A stretch of 12,949 bases of DNA. Source: an uncultured bacterium (lineage in GTDB: Bacteria; Gemmatimonadota; Gemmatimonadetes; Palauibacterales; KS3-K002). The stretch lies in contig CANPVY010000068.1 of assembly GCA_947581845.1 (NCBI GenBank), forward strand, positions 1 through 12,949, in the 5' to 3' direction. Shown piece by piece: positions 6,844-12,949 of the stretch (the first letter of the stretch is position 1; each line of letters starts with the position of its first letter). A program made the translations under genes and the position numbers. The notes under the pieces were generated by a model that made no database searches, had not been told where the DNA came from, and saw nothing but the letters and a program-made list of their open reading frames with translations.

Positions 6844-7899
6844 TCAGTCAAAAAGCCGTAACTGAGTACCTCGGGCCGGACGGCGGAATGCAGCGGCCGA
6901 GAGTCCCGCGCGCCTCGGGTCGAGACGGAGCTTCCGGCAGGTCACCTCGAACAGATCGGCGATTCCCTCCGCGAAGACGCCCTCGCCGCACAGCCGCGTC
7001 GCAAAGCGCGGGTCGTTCAACTTGCCGCAGCGCATCTCTCGGATCCGGTTCAGCACCTTTTCCTTGCGGTCCGGGAAGTGTCGGGCCAGCCAGGCCTGGA
7101 ACAGCGATGCCACTCCGTGCGGGAGCCGCAGCATCAGGTAAGCGGCACTGCGGGCGCCGGCTGCGGCCGCCGCCTCGAGGATACGCGGCAGCTCATGCTC
7201 GGTGAGCCCGGGTATCACCGGCGCCACGTTCACATTCACGGGGATGCCGGCCTCGGCGAGCCTGGCCACGGCGTCCAGGCGTCGCGCGGGACTCGAGGTA
7301 CGCGGCTCCATGACGCGCTGCAGCCGATCGTCGAGTGTCGTGATGGAGAGGGTCACCGAGGCCGCCCCATGCTCAGCCAGTTCGCCCAGCACGTCGAGGT
7401 CCCGGGTCACCAGGTGGTTCTTGGTGGTTACGGAGACCGGGTTACGGAACTCGGCCAGGACCTCCAGGCAGCCGCGGGTCAGGCGGAGCCGCCGCTCGAT
7501 CGGCTGGTAGGGATCAGTGACGCCGCACACGATCAGGGTCTGTGGTTCCCAGCGTGGCGAGGCCAGCCTGGCCCGCAGGAGCTCTGGCGCTTGCGCTTTC
7601 ACCAGGATCTTCGTCTCGAAGTCGAGTCCTGCGGAGAAGCCCAGGTATTCGTGGTATGGCCTGGCGTAACAGTAGATGCAGCCGTGCTCGCAGCCACGGT
7701 AGGGGTTGATGCTGGTCTCGAATCCGATGTCGGGGCTGTCGTTGCAGGCGATGATGGAGCGGGAGCTGTCATGCAGGAACTCGGTACGCGGCGCTGGGTC
7801 GTCGGGGTCTGTCCAGGCGTCGCGGACGATCTCGATCCGCTCGAAGCGGTTGGGCGGGTTAAGAGTGGCGGCGCGGCCGCGGATGGGAAGGGGCTCCAT
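6844..7899 (-). CDS. PA0069-family radical SAM protein
   Basis: A 351-residue radical SAM protein of the group annotated as PA0069 family (COG1533, distantly related to spore photoproduct lyase). The [4Fe-4S] cluster motif is C70-x3-C74-x2-C77 in YRGCEHGCIYCYARPYHEY. Other family landmarks are the N-terminal GRAATLNPPNRFE (8-20), NDSPDIGFETSINPYRG (53-69), TDPYQPIERRLRLTR, VTTKN and NVNVAPVIPGL. The enzymatic substrate of the family is unknown; a DNA or nucleotide repair role is often guessed from the SplB resemblance but unproven. The start at 7899 places the conserved N-terminal motif at the usual position. It converges on the MBL gene with 30 bases between stops and is divergent from the ADOP permease across 251 bases. 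Its stop lies in a 6-base inverted repeat (CTCAGT 6843-6848, ACTGAG 6861-6866) of doubtful meaning. Confidence 0.92.
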   Translation of the reverse strand: MEPLPIRGRAATLNPPNRFERIEIVRDAWTDPDDPAPRTEFLHDSSRSIIACNDSPDIGFETSINPYRGCEHGCIYCYARPYHEYLGFSAGLDFETKILVKAQAPELLRARLASPRWEPQTLIVCGVTDPYQPIERRLRLTRGCLEVLAEFRNPVSVTTKNHLVTRDLDVLGELAEHGAASVTLSITTLDDRLQRVMEPRTSSPARRLDAVARLAEAGIPVNVNVAPVIPGLTEHELPRILEAAAAAGARSAAYLMLRLPHGVASLFQAWLARHFPDRKEKVLNRIREMRCGKLNDPRFATRLCGEGVFAEGIADLFEVTCRKLRLDPRRAGLSAAAFRRPARGTQLRLFD

Positions 7900-7967
7900 G
7901 CTGCTCGCGAGTCCGGGTTTCGACGAGGGCGCGCCGGTATGGACGCGTGGACAGAAAGAAAGCTATG

Positions 7968-7999
7968 TCTTCGGTTTTTCTTCGGCAACCCCGGGTTGC
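7968..7999. promoter_or_regulatory. Palindrome and helical-phase repeat in divergent intergenic region
   Basis: GCAACCC-C-GGGTTGC (7985-7999) is a perfect 7-base inverted repeat around one central base, directly preceded by two copies of TCTTCGG (7968-7974 and 7979-7985) set 11 bases apart, one DNA turn. It lies 69 bases upstream of the radical SAM start and about 150 bases upstream of the permease start. Position and symmetry fit an operator for a dimeric regulator of one or both divergent genes. No regulator gene is nearby, and the T-rich stretch lies on the wrong side for a plus-strand terminator. Confidence 0.35.
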
Positions 8000-8032
8000 G
8001 GAGCGGTGTCTCAAGAGATACAGACAGCGCCA

Positions 8033-8060
8033 GGGTGGGGGGAGTGGGTGGCGAGGAGGG
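8033..8060 (+). other. G-rich tract, near-canonical G-quadruplex
   Basis: Four G-runs of at least three bases (8033-8035, 8037-8042, 8046-8048, 8058-8060) lie on the coding strand about 90 bases before the permease start, within the probable 5' leader. The last loop (nine bases) is longer than the usual seven-base limit, so quadruplex formation is possible rather than expected. Confidence 0.3.
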
Positions 8061-8150
8061 AGGTGCGGTGGCAGGGTATGCTCTTGGAGTGCGAGTGGAA
8101 AGGGCGAGCGCTGCACAGAGAAGAGCGGCTCAATGGAAGAGAGGCACGGC

Positions 8151-10655
8151 ATGAAAGCTGGGCGAGGCGTGGAGCCGGCAGGCAGCTCGGGAAATAGCGC
8201 AACAGGGAGAGCCTTTCTGGATGGCCTTGTGCAGGATCTCCGCTTCGCACTCTACCAGGCCGCCCGACGGCGGGGATTCACCTTGCTGGTCGTGCTCACG
8301 CTCGCGGTGGGGATCGGCGCGAACGTGGCGATCTTCAGCGTGATGAAAGGCCTGATTCTGCGGTCGCTTCCCTACCCGGAGCCGGAACGGGTGGTAGCGA
8401 TTTGGGAGACCCCGACGGGACGCAGGGCGTACCAGCCGTTCGCCTCTCCCGACTACTTCGACATGCGGGAACAGAACAGCTCGCTGAAGGAGATGGGGGT
8501 CTACCGGTTCGATTGGGTCAATCTGGCTGGGGAGGAGGAAGCGGCTCGAGTCTTCGGGGTGCGCTGCACGGCCAGCGTGCTGCGGGCGCTTGGCGTGCAA
8601 CCGAGCATGGGACGGCTGTTCACCGACGATGAAGAGATCGATGGGAATCACCGGGTGGTGATTCTCAGTGACGCGCTTTGGCGGCGTCAGCACGGCGCGG
8701 ACCCCGACATCGTTGGTAGGCGGATCACGGTCAACGGTGAGAGTTTCGCTGTGATCGGTGTCATGCCGCCGGAGTACGAGTTCCCGAAGCCGTGGAGCTC
8801 GATGTCCGATGAGCCGGAGGTCTGGACGCCCCTGGTACTTGTGCGGGCCGACAGTCTCCGGGGCTGGCACCATCTCGCCGCCCTTGGCCGGCTCCAAGAC
8901 GGCGTCACGGTCGCGCAGGCGGAGGCCGATCTGCGGACGATCGCCGCCGGCCTCGCCGAGGCCTATCCGAATACGAATGCCCAGGTACAGGTGTGGATCG
9001 ACCCGCTGATGCAGCGGGCCCTGGGTGGCGTCCGCAGCTTTCTCGTGCTGCTGCTGGGAGTCGTGGGGCTCGTGCTGCTGATCGCCTGCGCGAACGTGGC
9101 CAGCATGTTGCTGGCGCGGGGCACGACCCGCACGAGCGAGCTGGCGATTCGCGCCTCGATGGGCGCGGCGCGGCCGCGTCTGATCCGGCAACTGGTGACG
9201 GAGAGTATGGTGCTGTCGGCGTTGGGCGGTGTGGCGGGCGTGCTCATCGCCGTGGGTACCATGGGCGGCATCAAGGGCCTGATTCCTCCCAGCATCCCCA
9301 GGGTGGACGGAATAGCGGTCGATGGCTGGGTGCTGCTCTTCTCACTCTTTGTGACGCTGATAACCGGTTTGGCTTTCGGCCTGGCGCCGGCGCTGTTCGC
9401 GTCCCGCACCGACCTGGTTGGGGCTCTGAAAGAAGGGCGGGGCAGTCAGGCGGGTGGTCGGACGCGAAACCGTTTCCTCGGGATGCTGGTGACGGGTCAG
9501 CTCGCCATCGCGTGCGTTCTGGCGAACGGTGCGGCCCTCCTCATCGTCAGCTACCTGGAGGTGCTGGAGATTCCCCGGGGATTCGCTACCGAGCACGTGC
9601 TGATCGCCGGCATTCCGCTCAACGGGCCACGCTACGAGGAGACCGAAGGGCGTGTCGCCTTCTGGAACCGACTGCTCGAGCGCATCCAGGGCCTGCCGGG
9701 GGTCGAATACGCCGCGGCGACGAACAAGCTGCCTCTGGTAGGAGGCAATAACGGTTGGGTCCTGGTGGATGGCGAAACGTACGATCCGCAGGCGCGGCGG
9801 CCGCTGGTCGAGTACTCGTACGTGAGTCCTGGTTACATCGATGCGATGGGGATAGCCCTGCTATCGGGGAGAAAGCTTGAGGAGCGCGACGTGGCGCGCG
9901 CGGAAGTCGCAACCGACAGGGTCGCACTGGTCAATCAGGCTTTCGTCGATCGCTATTGGCCCGGCGAGAGTGCGCTGGGTAGAAGGGTACGCCAGAACGG
10001 TGAGCCGCCGGAGTGGATCGCTACCGTCGTCGGCGTGGTCGCCGACGTCCGCCAGTGGGGCCTCGAGTACCCGCCGCTCCCCGAGATGTACTTCCCACAC
10101 AGCACCCAGCTTTGGTCGCACACACGATTGGTCGTTCGGGCCTCGGGTGATCCGCAGGCGCTGGTACCGGCTCTGCGGCAAGCTGTCCGCGAGATAGACA
10201 GCCAGATACCGTTCTCCGGAGTCCGCACGATGGATGACGTGGTGACGAGCGCCAACGAGCGCCGGCGCTTCTACACGCTGCTCGTCACACTCTTCGCCGT
10301 CACGGCGCTCATCCTCGTGGTCGGTGGGACCTACGGCGTGATGTCGTACTACGTGTCTCAGCGGACCCACGAGGTCGGTGTGCGGGTGGCGCTCGGGGCC
10401 GACAGTGGCAAGGTCCTACGGTTGTTCTTGCGTCAGGGGCTGCGTTTGATCCTCCTCGGGCTGGCCATCGGTCTCGTCGGGTCCGTGCTCTCGGCAAGTC
10501 TGACCTCGAGCCTGGCATACGGCATCAGCCCCCTAAACCCCCTGTTCATGGCCGGCGGCGCGCTCATAATGACCTTGCTTGCACTCGCCGCGATCACCGT
10601 GCCCGTGTTCCGGGCTGTCCGGGTCGATCCCAATCAGGCGCTGCGAACGGAGTAG
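8151..10655 (+). CDS. ADOP-type ABC transporter permease (MacB/FtsX-like, no ATPase)
   Basis: An inner-membrane permease of the acidobacterial duplicated orphan permease type, 834 residues from this start. Order: cytoplasmic N-terminus with LDGLVQDLRFALYQAARRRGF (about 23-43), first membrane helix (about 43-65, LLVVLTLAVGIGANVAIFSV), MacB-like periplasmic domain, a first FtsX block of three helices (starting SFLVLLLGVVGLVLLIACAN, with the ELAIRASMGAARPRLIRQL coupling segment), another helix (RFLGMLVTGQLAIACVLA), a second periplasmic domain, and a second FtsX block with TLLVTLFAVTALILVVGG and HEVGVRVALGADSGKVLRL. The repeated MacB-core plus FtsX layout is diagnostic. There is no ATP-binding domain, and no ATPase or PadR-like regulator gene in the window. 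Start ATG 8151 has AGAGG six bases upstream; ATG 8133 is an alternative, and the open frame back to 7947 looks non-coding. Substrate unknown. Confidence 0.9.
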   Translation: MKAGRGVEPAGSSGNSATGRAFLDGLVQDLRFALYQAARRRGFTLLVVLTLAVGIGANVAIFSVMKGLILRSLPYPEPERVVAIWETPTGRRAYQPFASPDYFDMREQNSSLKEMGVYRFDWVNLAGEEEAARVFGVRCTASVLRALGVQPSMGRLFTDDEEIDGNHRVVILSDALWRRQHGADPDIVGRRITVNGESFAVIGVMPPEYEFPKPWSSMSDEPEVWTPLVLVRADSLRGWHHLAALGRLQDGVTVAQAEADLRTIAAGLAEAYPNTNAQVQVWIDPLMQRALGGVRSFLVLLLGVVGLVLLIACANVASMLLARGTTRTSELAIRASMGAARPRLIRQLVTESMVLSALGGVAGVLIAVGTMGGIKGLIPPSIPRVDGIAVDGWVLLFSLFVTLITGLAFGLAPALFASRTDLVGALKEGRGSQAGGRTRNRFLGMLVTGQLAIACVLANGAALLIVSYLEVLEIPRGFATEHVLIAGIPLNGPRYEETEGRVAFWNRLLERIQGLPGVEYAAATNKLPLVGGNNGWVLVDGETYDPQARRPLVEYSYVSPGYIDAMGIALLSGRKLEERDVARAEVATDRVALVNQAFVDRYWPGESALGRRVRQNGEPPEWIATVVGVVADVRQWGLEYPPLPEMYFPHSTQLWSHTRLVVRASGDPQALVPALRQAVREIDSQIPFSGVRTMDDVVTSANERRRFYTLLVTLFAVTALILVVGGTYGVMSYYVSQRTHEVGVRVALGADSGKVLRLFLRQGLRLILLGLAIGLVGSVLSASLTSSLAYGISPLNPLFMAGGALIMTLLALAAITVPVFRAVRVDPNQALRTE

Positions 10656-10664
10656 CTACACTCT

Positions 10665-10695
10665 CTCCCTGGCCGAGGTCCCGCAGGCCCGGGAG
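10665..10695. terminator. Hairpin between convergent permease and amidase genes
   Basis: CTCCCTGGCC (10665-10674) can pair with GGCCCGGGAG (10686-10695), nine of ten positions, across an 11-base loop. It sits in the 73-base gap between two converging stop codons, where a bidirectional terminator is expected. There is no clear T-run on either side, so it is either a weak or factor-assisted terminator or an mRNA 3'-end stabilising stem. Confidence 0.45.
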
Positions 10696-10728
10696 GTTCA
10701 GCTGCATCGTCAGCCGTGCCGTCGAGCG

Positions 10729-12393
10729 CTAGCTCAGGTCAGCCGTCGCCAGGAACCTCGGCTGTTGCCGCACCTGCGTCGCCTGCTCGAACGCGTAGGC
10801 GATGCGGATGAGCGTGGGCTCGGACCAGGCGCGCCCGAAGAACGAGATCCCCACAGGCAGCCCGAACACGTAGCCGGCCGGCACACTGATGTTCGGGTAG
10901 CCGGCGATCGCCGCGGGCGATGAGCTGCCGCCCATGAAGTGATCGCCGTTGACCAGGTCAATCGGCCAGGGCGGTGAACCGGTGGGCGCGGCGAGTGCGT
11001 CGAGCCGGTGCTCGTCCACGATGGCATCGATCCCCTCGGGTGCCGCGAGGCGCTTCGCCTTCTCCAGGCTCTCCAGGTACTCCTGCTCCGTGAGTGGGCC
11101 CTTCTCCTGGGCGGCGAGCATCCGCTCCTGGCCGAAGTACTTCAGCTCGAGGTCATGGTGCGCCTCGTTGAAGGCGATGATCTCCTCCAGAGTCTTGACC
11201 GGCGCGCCCGGGCCGAGGCCCTCCAGGTACTTGTTGAGGTCGGCCTTGAACTCGTAGAGCAGCACCTGGTAGGAGGGTCGGTTGATCTCGCCGGCGTTGG
11301 GGATGTCGGCGGGATCGATGATCTCGGCGCCGGCGTCGCGGAGCGCCTGGATCGCCTCCTCCATGATGCGGTCGGTCTCCTCGCTGAAGCCGAAGTAGCG
11401 CTCGCGCGGGAGGCCGATGCGGGCACCCCGTAGTCCGTCGGGATCGAGGAAGCGCGTGTAATCGGACTGGAGGTGGCCGCGGCTCTCGCGCGTGGCGGCG
11501 TCCCGCTCATCGACGCCGGTCATCGCGCCGAGCAGGGTTGCCGCGTCGGCCACGGTCCGCGCCATGGGCCCGGCGGTGTCCTGGCTATGGGCGATGGGAA
11601 CAATGCCCGAGCGGCTGACGAGTCCGACCGTCGGCTTGATGCCGACGACCGAGTTCGCCGAGGCCGGGCAGACGATCGACCCGTTGGTCTCGGTGCCTAC
11701 GGCGCCGGCGCAGTAGTTGGCCGAGACGGAAGCGCCGGAGCCCGAGCTCGAGCCGCAGGGGTTGCGGTCGAGGACGTAGGGGTTCTTGCCTTGACCGCCG
11801 CGCCCGCTCCAGCCGCTCGACGAGTGGCTGCCGCGGAAGTTCGCCCATTCACTGAGGTTCGCCTTCCCGAGGATGATGGCGCCGGCGGCCTGCAGCCGCT
11901 CCACCAGGAACGCATCGCGCGCCGGCCGGGAGCCCAGCAGGGCATAGGAGCCGGCGGTCGTCATCATCTTGTCCGCTGTGTCAATGTTGTCCTTCACGAT
12001 CACCGGGATCCCATGGAGTGGACCGCGGACGCGGTTCGCGCGGCGCTCGGCGTCCAGCCGGTCGGCGATCTGCAGCGCGTCCGGGTTGAGCTGCAGCACG
12101 TTGCGGGTCGCCGGCCCGTTCCAGTCGAGCGCCTCGATCCGCTCGATGTAGCGCTCAACCAGGTATCGGGCGGTGAACCGGCCGGCCGCCATCCACCTCT
12201 GCATCTCGGCGATCGGCATCTCCTCCAGCTCGAAGGGCGGGATGCGGGGCACGGCGGCGCGAACGGACTCCGCCCTGCGCGTGAGTTCGATGGGCGCTGC
12301 GGCGGCCAGTCCCCCGGCTGCTGCATAGCGGAGGAAGCTGCGTCGACTGACGCCCGTGCGGTGATTCCGGTCGTGTGCTGACTGAAGGCTCAT
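10729..12393 (-). CDS. Tat-exported amidase (amidase signature family)
   Basis: A 554-residue amidase-signature hydrolase of the Ser-Ser-Lys type that cleaves carboxamide bonds; substrate unknown. The N-terminus is a twin-arginine signal ([18 protein letters not shown], residues 16-33), so the folded enzyme is probably exported to the periplasm or beyond. Catalytic residues by family pattern: Lys134 in [12 protein letters not shown], cis-Ser215 in CGSSSGSG, and nucleophile Ser239 in [11 protein letters not shown], followed by the conserved [16 protein letters not shown] and [15 protein letters not shown]. The C-terminal [21 protein letters not shown] is also typical. Close relatives are annotated as amidases or cyclic-amide hydrolases, and sometimes wrongly as GatA; the Tat signal and absence of gatB or gatC argue against Glu-tRNA(Gln) amidotransferase. 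Start ATG 12393 has GAGG about ten bases upstream. A strong promoter candidate lies at 12545-12516. Confidence 0.93.
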   Translation of the reverse strand: MSLQSAHDRNHRTGVSRRSFLRYAAAGGLAAAAPIELTRRAESVRAAVPRIPPFELEEMPIAEMQRWMAAGRFTARYLVERYIERIEALDWNGPATRNVLQLNPDALQIADRLDAERRANRVRGPLHGIPVIVKDNIDTADKMMTTAGSYALLGSRPARDAFLVERLQAAGAIILGKANLSEWANFRGSHSSSGWSGRGGQGKNPYVLDRNPCGSSSGSGASVSANYCAGAVGTETNGSIVCPASANSVVGIKPTVGLVSRSGIVPIAHSQDTAGPMARTVADAATLLGAMTGVDERDAATRESRGHLQSDYTRFLDPDGLRGARIGLPRERYFGFSEETDRIMEEAIQALRDAGAEIIDPADIPNAGEINRPSYQVLLYEFKADLNKYLEGLGPGAPVKTLEEIIAFNEAHHDLELKYFGQERMLAAQEKGPLTEQEYLESLEKAKRLAAPEGIDAIVDEHRLDALAAPTGSPPWPIDLVNGDHFMGGSSSPAAIAGYPNISVPAGYVFGLPVGISFFGRAWSEPTLIRIAYAFEQATQVRQQPRFLATADLS

Positions 12394-12515
12394 CGTTGCA
12401 CCCTCGGGCTAAGTGGTTCGGCGGACGAGCTCACTGCGGCAGCACTCTGCCTCTCAGGACGCGCAGCGAGCACCGCGTTCCAGGAGCCCTATCGCTGAGT
12501 CGTGATCCTCTGGGC

Positions 12516-12545
12516 GTTATACGGGTGGTTCGTGCCGCCTGTCAA
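12516..12545 (-). promoter_or_regulatory. Sigma70-type promoter of the amidase gene
   Basis: On the minus strand, TTGACA (12545-12540, six of six) and TATAAC (12521-12516, five of six) are separated by 18 bases. It is the best -35/-10 pair in the window. Transcription would start near 12509, leaving a leader of roughly 115 bases before the amidase ATG. The -35 box contains the TGA stop of the upstream epimerase gene. Confidence 0.6.
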
Positions 12546-12949
12546 ACGCGGAGTGAGCAGCGACCGTGCAGGTTTGCAGAAGTGAGTTGAGGTGCTTCGT
12601 GAACCACGGCGCCTGGCCTGACCAGCCCGGCCACGGTCGCGGCGAAGCCCTCCTCGAACCCGACGCGCGGCGCGAAGCCGAGCCGACGTGCCTTCTCGAT
12701 GGAGAACTGCAAGCGCGCACCAAGGTTCTTCACGATGTAGGTGGTGAGCAGCGGCCGCCCGGGGAGCCGAAGAATGCGCCAGGCGCTCTCCATCGCCACG
12801 GCGCACAGGTGCGCTGCCGATCTCGGAATCACGAACCGCGGTGGCGGTGCGCCGACTGCGTCCGCGATTCGCTGGCAGAAGTCCCTCAAGGTCAAGCTCG
12901 TCCCGTCGTGGCAGAGGTAACCCTGACCCGCAGTGCGCGGGTCGGTGGC
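12542..12949 (-). CDS. NAD-dependent epimerase/dehydratase, C-terminal part (cut by window edge)
   Basis: The last 135 residues of an extended short-chain dehydrogenase/reductase of the NAD-dependent epimerase or 3-beta-hydroxysteroid dehydrogenase-like group. The frame is open to the right edge, so the Rossmann nucleotide-binding half and the YxxxK catalytic motif are outside the window. Seen: GQGYLCHDGTSLTLRDFCQR followed by IADAVGAPPP, the usual sugar- or substrate-side segment after the core fold, then a helix-rich stretch and the family ending ARRLGFAPRVGFEEGFAATV (residues K/R-A-R-R-L-G-F-x-P). The last 25 residues are not recognisable and may be a variable tail. The TTG at 12895 is an internal codon, not the start. 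The substrate cannot be assigned. It reads toward the amidase, but the promoter in between suggests separate transcription. Confidence 0.82.
   Translation of the reverse strand, partial: ATDPRTAGQGYLCHDGTSLTLRDFCQRIADAVGAPPPRFVIPRSAAHLCAVAMESAWRILRLPGRPLLTTYIVKNLGARLQFSIEKARRLGFAPRVGFEEGFAATVAGLVRPGAVVHEAPQLTSANLHGRCSLRV

Noticed and set aside
7947..8150. N-terminal extension of the permease frame
   Set aside because: The first 68 codons are Arg/Gly/Ser-rich without family similarity, and ATG 8151 has a good ribosome binding site just before the conserved N-terminus.
7078..8154. Long plus-strand open frame (358 codons) opposite the radical SAM gene
   Set aside because: It is the antisense shadow of a clearly recognised radical SAM protein; its product has no recognisable motif.
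8130..9191. Long minus-strand open frame (353 codons) opposite the permease gene
   Set aside because: The permease frame shows diagnostic membrane and FtsX motifs; the antisense product is Arg/His/Pro-rich with no domain, as expected from a GC-rich shadow.
11473..12381. Plus-strand open frame (302 codons) opposite the amidase
   Set aside because: The amidase catalytic motifs and Tat signal lie on the other strand; the antisense product is low-complexity.
1..12949. tRNA, rRNA, CRISPR arrays, insertion sequences or phage genes
   Set aside because: Read for T-loop-like motifs, regular spaced repeats, and transposase or integrase motifs; none was found.

Overview
The window looks like chromosomal DNA of a GC-rich, free-living bacterium. 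An orphan MacB/FtsX-type permease of the ADOP class (common in Acidobacteriota and Gemmatimonadota) and a small glycine-zipper protein of a kind I associate with Gemmatimonadota suggest one of those phyla. This is inference from remembered family traits, not a database result. I see no phage, transposon, CRISPR or RNA genes.

Layout, left to right. (1) egtD (minus, 10-1065) makes hercynine for ergothioneine synthesis. (2) A 415-base gene-free stretch precedes a small unknown protein (plus, 1481-1735), which converges on (3) galK (minus, 1753-2943), a galactokinase with Gly in place of the usual sugar-contacting Glu43. (4) A rightward cluster follows: a glycine-zipper protein gene with an uncertain, probably frameshifted 5' end (to 3712), a large cytoplasmic clan GH-G-like glycoside hydrolase (3749-6034), and a metallo-beta-lactamase-fold hydrolase (6031-6813) that overlaps it by four bases. 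(5) A PA0069-type radical SAM protein (minus, 6844-7899) is divergent from the ADOP permease (plus, 8151-10655). The 251-base gap between them holds a perfect palindrome, a helical-phase direct repeat and a G-rich tract. (6) The permease converges on a Tat-exported amidase (minus, 10729-12393) across a hairpin that looks like a terminator. (7) The amidase has the best promoter in the window (TTGACA, 18 bases, TATAAC). Its -35 box overlaps the stop codon of the last gene, a partial NAD-dependent epimerase/dehydratase running off the right edge.

Most genes are housekeeping or accessory metabolism without an obvious shared pathway. The only tight coupling is glycoside hydrolase to MBL hydrolase. 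With galK opposite, a small sugar-handling module is possible but unproven. The most interesting points are two apparent active-site substitutions, galactokinase E43G and an Asp-to-Glu change at the expected general acid of the glycoside hydrolase, and the probable frameshift in the glycine-zipper gene. I did not find convincing evidence of a wholly new multi-gene system.
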